The notes below the pieces were generated by a model that ran no database searches, was not told the DNA's origin, and saw only the letters and a list, made by a program, of their open reading frames with translations. A stretch of 64,000 nt of DNA from Neelides folsomi (lineage: Eukaryota; Arthropoda; Collembola; Neelipleona; Neelidae), in NCBI GenBank assembly GCA_034687125.1, contig JAQGBZ010000140.1:86723-150722 (forward strand), written 5' to 3'. This document shows, in pieces, positions 56,101 to 64,000 of the stretch. Position 1 is the first letter of the stretch. Every line of letters starts with the position of its first letter. The translations under genes were made by a program, and so were the position numbers.

Positions 56101-59100
56101 ACGGGTTGTTCTTTTTATGTAACGGAATTGCTCGGTTGTTTCACTGAATGCTCATTTCCTTCCTTCAACCCTTCCGATTTCCACTCTGCTCCTCGACTCT
56201 CATCTCCTCATACAAATTGCATGGGCGGAATGTGTTTCATTACATACAAACGACTCGGCATTTGGGGAGCTCATAGGGAAAGAAATGAATGATTGAGAGT
56301 AAATTATGTACATAAAGAGATATTAAAGTGGATTAAGTGTGAAGGGGTTGGAAATTGAGGATAAGATCTGCGGAGGTTGAACGGAGCGTGCGAGAGGGAA
56401 TCTCTGATTCGTGGTGTAAATGTAATTGAGATTCTCACTCTGTCCAATTTGATGTAGGATGTGTGGGGGGGGGGGGAAGGGCTACGTGTTGTTTCCCTAT
56501 TTACATAATGTTTTAGTTTCTCCAGATTTTCCAGGGTGAGTGAGAGTGATAGTTGATGGGATGGTAGGTGATGGTTTCCCCAGTCGAAGGGGGGAAAAGG
56601 AGGAGGAGGAATCGTAGTCTTGGGATTTACTTACTACGTGAGCTGTTTCTTGTAATGTTGATTTGACTTACGGCGTCGGCTCTTGGAACCTCCAAAGGAG
56701 GAACCTCCGCGGAGGGGGATGGGGTAGGGGAAATTCCGTTGTCTGTGTAAGTAACAGTATTGCTTTCAGGATATTGGATATGCTATTCAATTCCTCTATA
56801 GACTGCTCATCGAACCGCGAAGGAGAAGCAGATGAGACTTTTCGATTTAGATTCACCACTTTCGATGCTCCACAATCTCTCTCTCCTCTCTTTCTCTCTA
56901 TGCAATTGACTCGATTGAAAGAGAAGACAAGCCTATAAGGATCTCATATACGACCTTTTAAAATATTTAAACCTTCAATATTCTTGATCCGATCAATTCC
57001 GGGATATTGCTCAGCTTCAACCGCACGTCCAAAAGATTAAATGAATACTTACATCACAGTACGCACTCATTTCATTATACCTTTTTTTAAATTTTTATCC
57101 CTCTCTTTTGATTGAACATTGGAGAACACGATGATCTTTTTTCCAAAGAGAACGTGAAATTCGTATTTGTTGGTTAAATAATTAGATAATATTTTAAAAG
57201 GCCATTTCATTCCTCGGCTCAATTGTTTAATTTTATTTTAAGTAGTAGGAAAAACATAAATAGCCTTTTTATTCCATTTTATTATTTATTTTGGTTTTGA
57301 GTAAGTAAACATTAAGGGTATTTTGCGGAATAATTGCAATTTGTGGGGAAAGCGATGATTTAATGAGTGGAATTCTCAATGAAATGAGGTCTATAATAAT
57401 ATTGGATTTGAAAGAAAGAGCTGACGAGAAACAGAGTTCTCATTGAGTTCATTTCATTTAAACCGAAGGAGATTTGAGAGTGTTCAAATAGTAATCTTTG
57501 GCTTGGAGCCAGAAGATTTTTTCTCTCTTAATTCCACTCTTCCTGTGATTTACTTTTGAATCGGTTTAATAGAGTTGGGTCGATGATTGAATGATACTTT
57601 TATTGCCTTTATGACAGGTTCCTCCTAATTTTTCTCTAACTAATATTTGAGTTTGGAGGTTCGAAAAATTGGAAATGTGTGTTCTTTCCTTTTTTCCTGT
57701 TTATCCTTTAGAGGTAATAAATAATTTGACGCCTTCTTCTTAATTTGAAAAGGGAGAAAAGCGCAGAAAGGAGGCTCATTCTACTTAATACATATTGGGA
57801 TATTTGAGTTTTTGAGGTAAGGAGGAATTGCGTTTTTGAGATTCGAAGGGTGAGCTGGGTGTTATTGGTTAGGAGACCGGAAATGAGATTTTTTTGTTCC
57901 TCCTTGTTGATGCTCTTTCCTTCACCCTGAGCCTTAGATGAGATGAGGAGCGAGACGCGTGCTGTACATGTGTGGTCTTAATTTATTTCCCGAGTGGAAT
58001 TGAAACCTCCTCGCCATATTTTCTTTGTGGATGTTGCGGAGAGGCGTCTCGGAACATGTGGGGATGTTGGGAGGTTCTTTGGGAGATTACCCCACTTCTT
58101 CACTCATCGTGTTATGATTTGGAATTAGGCCCTTCCTCTGCCCCTTCTTCAACTCCCCCAACTTTCACAATTAAGAAATTCGAGATGATCCGAGGGAGTG
58201 AATATAAAGTCTCATGAGAACCCCGACTCCATTTCTCGACGCCGGCTGGCTCTGATGAAAATTTTGAGTAGGTCTATTAAAGCAATACAATTTGCATGCA
58301 TGGGAGATTCCCTCGGTTCTCGAAGTAACGAACGAACTTTTAGATTGGGGGGATAAAAGTAATAAAATTAGGATCCTGTTTTAATGAGGTGTTAGGATGT
58401 GTAAAGTTGAAAGGGCCGAAAGTTGTTAGGGAGAAAAGAAAAGAAGAGGAATCCGAAAAAACGGCGAACACGGCTCTTGGCATTTTTATTCCGCGACTTG
58501 GGTTGAAAGACATGGGTAGTGAGATGGGAATTAATTGTTTCATCTCACTACCTTGTCTTTCCGCCTGCTTCGTGGCTTTTCAACAGAGGCCATGGAAAAG
58601 GAAGACGACGAGGTTAGCCGCCGAGTCAGCAATCCATCCGACTAATCTTAATCAACAGCCTTGTCTTCCCCAAACTTTCCGTCGGATGGGTGTCGAAGAG
58701 TGAAAGGCGGAGAAAATGGCATTTGGTTGAAAGTTGGTTCTTCTGGACGGCTCAAGGCTCGCGAGAGAAAAAACATTCAGTTTCTATCAAAAAGCCATCA
58801 AGTGGGCTGTGAAAGATGGATTCTTGCTCTTTGGCCTCTATCACAGCCACTTGATGAGACTTTTTTTTATGAAACACGTCGTCGCTGGGGTTATCAGTCC
58901 ACGTTGGAGATGTCGTCGGGTTCATCTGTTGCACTGAATTTCGGACTCGCCTGAACCCGAAGACCCATCACCTTTGTCTACACCGACAGATTTGGCTGGG
59001 TGGAGCGTGTCACGTCAAATTGTCTGTGCTGGGTAGCATTTTCTTTCCTATCACAGCCATATTTGACTTGGTCGCGATTCTCCCTTTGTCATCATACGCC

Positions 59101-62100
59101 GCAAGCAGATCCTCTCCGACCACCACGCACGCCAAATCTCGACGACACGACTTCCCACTAACAATAAAAGACATGTAGGTTTGATTTAGGGCCGCGTTGT
59201 ACCCGTTATTTATATTGTCTTTTAAAGAGAGTGGGAGAAAGGGCGGTGTGGGAGAAAGGGGAGAAAGAATCAATAGCGTTTTCATCTCTGATGATGACCG
59301 TCGTGGGTGGGTTGAGTGAGTGGGGCGGGCGGGAGGGAAAGTAGTTTATGTTTCCTTCTCCCTCGGATCCTCTTTATTATTTATTTATAGAATGTTAACT
59401 GAGAGAGGGAGAATGAGTGGAGGAATCCGCGGCCAGAAGGTGTTCCGCGTAGATTACAAATAATTTAATTCCAAATCTCGAACTCCTCAGCGGAGGAGTA
59501 GGGGAGCGGATCTTCCTCAATCTTAATTTGCGGCTTCCTCCCGCTCCTGAACGACGGAGCTAATTGAGATATATGACGAGTTCCTCGCCGCAATTTTATA
59601 ATTTCATGGGCCCACGGATGTGAAATGGATAAATTCATGAGGGGAGTTAATTACAGAGCTGGGAGATTTGTTTAATTGCATTCCATTTTCTTGTTTACTT
59701 ATTTACATATTAATGCGGGGCTCCAATATTGACTCAAGGGTTCTGTGGAGAGCTATCTGGGCTCGCATGATTAGATTGCTTCTTTTAGGTCCTGATCCGT
59801 CGAGGGTAATGAGATGAAGTCGGAAAAACATTTCACTTAATGGCGGCTCTTGCAATGTGGTTGTGAGTTTTGAGCATTTTGACTAAAATCACAGCCGCTT
59901 TGTGAGCGCTGCCTTTTAAGTTGACTCAACGAGAACCTCGAGCCCTCGAATTAATTAATGAGGTGAGGAGAGAGGTAAGGAGGAAGTGCGTAGTAGGGAG
60001 GCTGACGGAAAGGGTAGAGGTTGAGATCAATTGGTAGGGAAAGGAGGGAAATTAGCCTCCGAGTCATCATTCGAGGTGGTGGGAGTGAGGTGGAGGGAGA
60101 TCTCGGCCCTTTTGTGTTTTTCCTTTGAGTAGGAGGAACTTGGCGAGTAGATGACGTCTTTATGGCCCGACGTTCTCTCCCCTCAGCCTAATGAAATGGA
60201 GAACTATTACGAGAGTGTCTCCTAATCTCCGTCTATATGAAGCCTCAGCGTGTGGCTGGGGCGTGCTGAGGGAAAAAAGGAGTAGTGGTGTGGGGCTTCG
60301 GAGGAGCCTCTGTTCTCTCCTTGGTTGTTTGTTCCGAGGAGGGAACTCCTTGGAATTGGGAAGGCACGAGAGGTATTCCTGGCAGAGTTTCATCCTGGCG
60401 CGCTCCGTAGTCAATTACCCGGTCCGAACTGAAAGATAAACATCATTAGCATTGCTCTTTTCAAAATTCTTTCGGAAGGCTGTAAGTTGGGGCTGGAGCA
60501 GGGAGGGAGGCAATGAGCTACCGGAGAGATAATGGCGAATAGAGATGAAGACTCGGATGTTGGAATAAGCTACAGAAGTCGAGGAGAGACTTTTTTACGA
60601 CCGAGGCGAGACGGCTAGACTAGTATCGTTAAGGATTCGGATTTGGATCCAGTTCCATTATGAAGATACGTGTATGCAAAGGTAGTAGAATCAGATCTAC
60701 TGGCAGAGCATAAGGATCTCTCTATCATAAAGACAAACAACGAGATGGAGATTCATGAAAGACGATAAGGGGGTCCAAGGTGTCTACTTACTTTACTGCT
60801 TCGTCAGTTCGAGAGCCTCGGGAGGAATGAGAACCTCCGTTTGTCAAATTTCTCAGATCCCCATCATTGATTATAAACTGGTGAATTTTCCCTCTCACTT
60901 CCCTTTTACTGGGAATTCTTCAAAAGGGGGCTGTTTCATTTTTGAGACGATGCGTAAAGCTGGGGCTCTCTCGCATCTCATATCCCTCACATTTCATTCG
61001 GATATTGTTTAATGAGTTTATTTCCCTCGTCTATGAGATGGAAAGAGTCGCCTTCCGCTGTCTCCGATGGCTTACGAATAAATTGAAACGAATGGGGCCT
61101 GGAGGAGAATAAAAATAATATTATGATTGAGGATCCAATTGAATAAGGAGAAAGCAATGGGGATTGAACCTATGGTCACATATGTATATGAGTTGCCTCA
61201 AATCCTGGCCGCCTCAAGGGGCCATAAACACATAAAGGATTTTTCCTTCTGTTTCTTTGTGAGATTGGCCGAACTGTGACTGATTGATTTCATCCTTAGT
61301 TGAATAATTTGGCCTTCAGAGTCCAATTTTGTTTGAGTCTCCCTCGACGGCGGCGGCTCCTCGGCTCCATCTCAACTCGTCCTGTGACTGATGATGAGAA
61401 TATGAGGGGATGGTGAGGAAGCCATTCTTCCCCACATTCCCTTTGTTCTTTTTATGTCGACTTTCTTCACAATATTTTGAGCCTGCCTTCGTTTTGTTAG
61501 TGAGGGAATGAGAGGAAATGAATGACATTTACGGCCGAGAAGTGAAGAGGTTCGGAAGCCTCCTTCAACATCCTTAGGTCTAATCGTGGGATTCGGGAGG
61601 AATTTTCCCTCCTCGACCAAAAATGCCTCCGAGTAAAATAGACGCGGAGTGGAGGGAGCGAAACTATATTTTATCTTATTATCTGATGAGACGGGACTTA
61701 TTTAACGATGAATGCTCCGCTACTAACTCGCCATCTTGTACTTCTCACTCCTTTTTACAAAAAATTGACGTTTCTTTCTACTTTTAGAAGGGAGTTACAG
61801 TACAGAGGAGGAAAAAATTAAATGGGATCTTGTCCTCTTTTGCTTCCGATAACCATTTTCCTCCTCTTGCCCTTTTCACTTCCTTCAATATGATTGAATT
61901 GGAGAAATCTCTTAAAAAGCCCTAATCCGATGTTTCAAAAGCGGTAGATTTAGGATGAGGGCAAAGAATGTATGGTCGAATTATTGGTCCCTGAATAAGG
62001 AGCCTTGATAGAATGGACGGGAGATCAAAAGATTTGGATTCATTCGTGAGAAGGTAATGTGGGGGAAGATGTTAGGAGGGAATATTGAGTTTGAGTTTGA

Positions 62101-63820
62101 TGGTCAATATTGATCTGGCTGTCAAGATTCATCACTGTATCCTCCCCGAACAAGCCCATTATGAGCTTCTTTATGAAGATGCATTATAAGGGATCAACGT
62201 TGATGTCTTTCCTCTTCCTTTATCGTCTCCTTTGACGATCGGAGTTCGAGGCGAGAATACAAATGACCGTTTTAGATCTCCCCAAATCTACTAATACTTT
62301 CTCCTCTCTTTCTCAACTTCTTCCCATTCCCGAGCTATGGAGGCCCTGCTTTCGACCAAACCCCTCAACTCTACATGCACTCCCAAACTTATTCCGATCG
62401 AGGAGGAGGGATTAAATTTCTCTAGGGCCGATGATGACGACCACCTCCTCATTTTTCTCACTTTGGGAAACTCTTCATGATGTAAATGATAAGTAATAGC
62501 CACGCTGTGATATTTCCACTCCAAAAGTAAAACTCTAATGGTCGTCTTGCTCTGCTATTTATTATTTGAAACCTCCAATTTCTTTTTTTCTAATTCCAAA
62601 GATTGGAAATTTTGTTTTCCAATTTATTCATTAAATGTAATTTGGTTTATTCAAAGTGTGTCGCTGGAAAGTTCATTTGATTCATCATATGTAAATATCA
62701 TTTTGGAAAATATGGCAGGGAGTGGGAGCGAGGATTTTATCAATATTGGATTGGATCTCGGATAGAAATAGAGTATTATTGCTTTCCACATATGGATGAA
62801 GTTATTGGAAAGGGTCGTCGGAATTGTGAACACATGTGCATGCACTTGTAAGAGAGGGACTCGTGGAAATGTAACGTAGGATCACGAAGGGAAGTAAAAT
62901 ATTGATATATTTCCATCTACCTTGATACTCACGTGTAAGGGTTAAGTTTGAGTTGCGGGTCTCCCCCTCGTCCACCTTCGTCCCCAATTTCATCGACCCA
63001 ACAATTTGGGTAAAAGGAGAGCGAAAGAGAAGTTCATTTCCTTCCTAATCAACTTCCAACTTCCCATAAAGGAAGGAAGCGAGAGAAATTGTATTTGAAC
63101 CTCTAAAAGCCTCACCGGCTCCCTCCTATAAGTGCGTTCTTGGAAGGCGTTTAAAGAGCCGGGGACTTTTTCCTCTCACAATCCCCAACTCTGTGAGAAT
63201 GAGGAAAAATGAAGCGATAAAGGGTAGAGAAAGAGAGTGGCCATCAGAGTAATTCCCTCTCATTTCCCTTCCGCCGAAGAGGATACTTCCTCTCTCACTA
63301 TACAATGTTACACACTCCATTCTGGGAGCATTACGTCCTCATAAAGATCAATTTTCCATTAAATGGGAGCTTCTCTTGAGGCTAATGCAATTTCATGCTC
63401 TTAAAAGATGGAACAACCAGCTTCTGTGCCTCTCTATTATTCTCTTTTAGTTATTAGTTATTATCATCGTCTACACTCCCTTTTGCCTCTTGATGAATTC
63501 AGAGAGAGAGGAAGTTTATGTATTTAATCACCAATTTCTCCTCGCTCTTTCTCTCTCTCCACTTTGAACAACAAGTTATTAATTTCCCATCCTTCTACAC
63601 ACCGAGTTGAATTTGAGAATTTAACCTTTATAATTGTATTTATTTTTAGTTGATGGGGAACATGAGTCGTTTAGTCGGGAAGAAGATAGCAGTCAGTTTC
63701 TTTTTGGCCCGGTTCTGCCAGCTCTGCGACGATCGCCATTTCCACGTAAGGAAAATTTGTGGTTCGAGTATGTCTGAAATGGCCTACGCCGTGGGATATA
63801 AGCTCAACGAGCGCGTGCTG
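32197..63820 (+). CDS. PPP4R1: Protein phosphatase 4 regulatory subunit 1, first 7 coding exons, continues past window
   Basis: PPP4R1 is a HEAT-repeat scaffold that binds and targets the PP4 catalytic subunit. Coding exons: 32197-32203, 32374-32430, 35030-35135, 49090-49196, 54190-54332, 55690-55836, 63650-63820; phases agree and give residues 1-246, with a good GTAATT donor leading right. An acidic start (MANMDPYFFDPVHEDGED) precedes HPLTRLVEKSNANGVFERKTAARSV. HEAT repeats follow: VRIEIMECMPQIAIFCHEKG, AQHLLPIIVRIFADSFAQLR, then MSRLVGKKIAVSFFLARFCQ and HFHVRKICGSS, matching the vertebrate MAPMVGKDI and FHVRKVC blocks in order. Human PPP4R1 has about 950 residues, so most of the protein lies beyond the window. 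The first coding exon is only ATGGCGA, so this start is tentative; the exon 2 donor (GTTCGA) is poor. Exon 3 has two in-frame acceptors 6 bp apart. Confidence 0.9.
32431..35029 (+). other. PPP4R1: PPP4R1 intron 2
   Basis: This 2.6-kb intron is AT-rich at first and richer in G+C from about 33.3 kb. I see no gene or transposon in it. Confidence 0.6.
35136..49089 (+). other. PPP4R1: PPP4R1 intron 3, about 14 kb
   Basis: This is the longest intron in the window. Composition moves from AT-rich to clearly more G+C-rich after about 37 kb, with many purine runs such as GGAGGAG and their pyrimidine complements. Numerous open frames of 60-165 codons occur on both strands (for example 44224-44721 and 48397-48813), often overlapping each other, without domains or consistent splice contexts. 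I treat them as chance frames. No nested gene was recognised. Confidence 0.55.
49197..54189 (+). other. PPP4R1: PPP4R1 intron 4, about 5 kb
   Basis: The segment at about 51.8-53.4 kb is the most G+C-rich part of the window, with overlapping open frames on both strands (51936-52382 minus, 51972-52361 plus, 52738-53268 plus). None shows a domain. It could be an internal promoter or enhancer, but sequence alone does not show this. Confidence 0.5.
54333..55689 (+). other. PPP4R1: PPP4R1 intron 5
   Basis: This intron of about 1.4 kb is AT-rich, in contrast to introns 4 and 6 on either side. Nothing else was recognised in it. Confidence 0.6.
55837..63649 (+). other. PPP4R1: PPP4R1 intron 6, about 7.8 kb
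   Basis: The intron is moderately G+C-rich with purine/pyrimidine tracts, and short open frames occur on both strands. No domain-bearing frame, RNA gene or transposon end was recognised. Confidence 0.55.
56465..56476 (+). repeat. G12 homopolymer in PPP4R1 intron 6
   Basis: Twelve consecutive G follow GTGT. Its length may vary between individuals and is prone to sequencing error. A shorter G7 run lies at 38471-38477. Confidence 0.9.
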
Positions 63821-64000
63821 GTAATTTTAATTATCATTATTATCGGAAACTTATAACTACTTATTAACTCCCATATTCCACTCAAAATCCCACCACGACA
63901 TTTCAGGCACATCCGTATTCATATAATCCCTTAACCATATTTATGGGACCACTTTTCTCGTTTAAATAACTTTTTTATTAATCAACCAATTTTCATGAAA

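Overview
This window is eukaryotic nuclear DNA, almost certainly from an arthropod. Genes are split by GT-AG introns, intergenic DNA is AT-rich, and the left edge holds a BTB exon with the CLRWNNHQ signature of the arthropod Lola/Tramtrack/Bric-a-brac family. The mix of compact genes and genes with introns of many kb would fit a copepod crustacean such as a sea louse, but that is only an inference from general character.

Layout: (1) 83-262, minus: first coding exon of a BTB protein, cut by the window start. (2) 2032-4720, minus: complete seven-exon PNKP, the DNA-end repair kinase/phosphatase. (3) 6597-8641, plus: complete nine-exon PRIM1, the catalytic small subunit of DNA primase, divergent from PNKP. 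(4) 8677-9411: a non-coding hAT-type transposon with a perfect 8-bp target duplication, 35 bp past the PRIM1 stop. (5) 10275-17199, minus: a five-exon Tamalin/GRASP-like PDZ scaffold with a long low-complexity tail. (6) about 10 kb without a recognisable gene. (7) 27158-29941, plus: complete twelve-exon RSPRY1, a SPRY plus RING E3 ligase, with two neighbouring GC-AG introns. (8) 32197 to beyond the right end, plus: the first seven coding exons of PPP4R1, the HEAT-repeat regulatory subunit of protein phosphatase 4, with introns of about 14, 5 and 7.8 kb.

Exon chains were built by hand from reading frame, splice-site strings and remembered family architecture. Phases are consistent at every join in the five multi-exon genes. 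The main uncertainties are the PRIM1 last exon, the first coding exons of the Tamalin-like gene and PPP4R1, and all untranslated regions.

The genes do not form an operon or an obvious pathway. PNKP and PRIM1 both act on DNA, and PPP4R1 belongs to a phosphatase with known DNA-damage roles, but adjacency here is probably incidental. I found no CRISPR array, rRNA, tRNA, virus or prokaryotic-type system. The most unusual items are the paired GC-AG introns in RSPRY1, the intact hAT element, the His cluster and C-terminal PDZ-ligand-like end of the Tamalin-like protein, and the compositional change inside the PPP4R1 introns.
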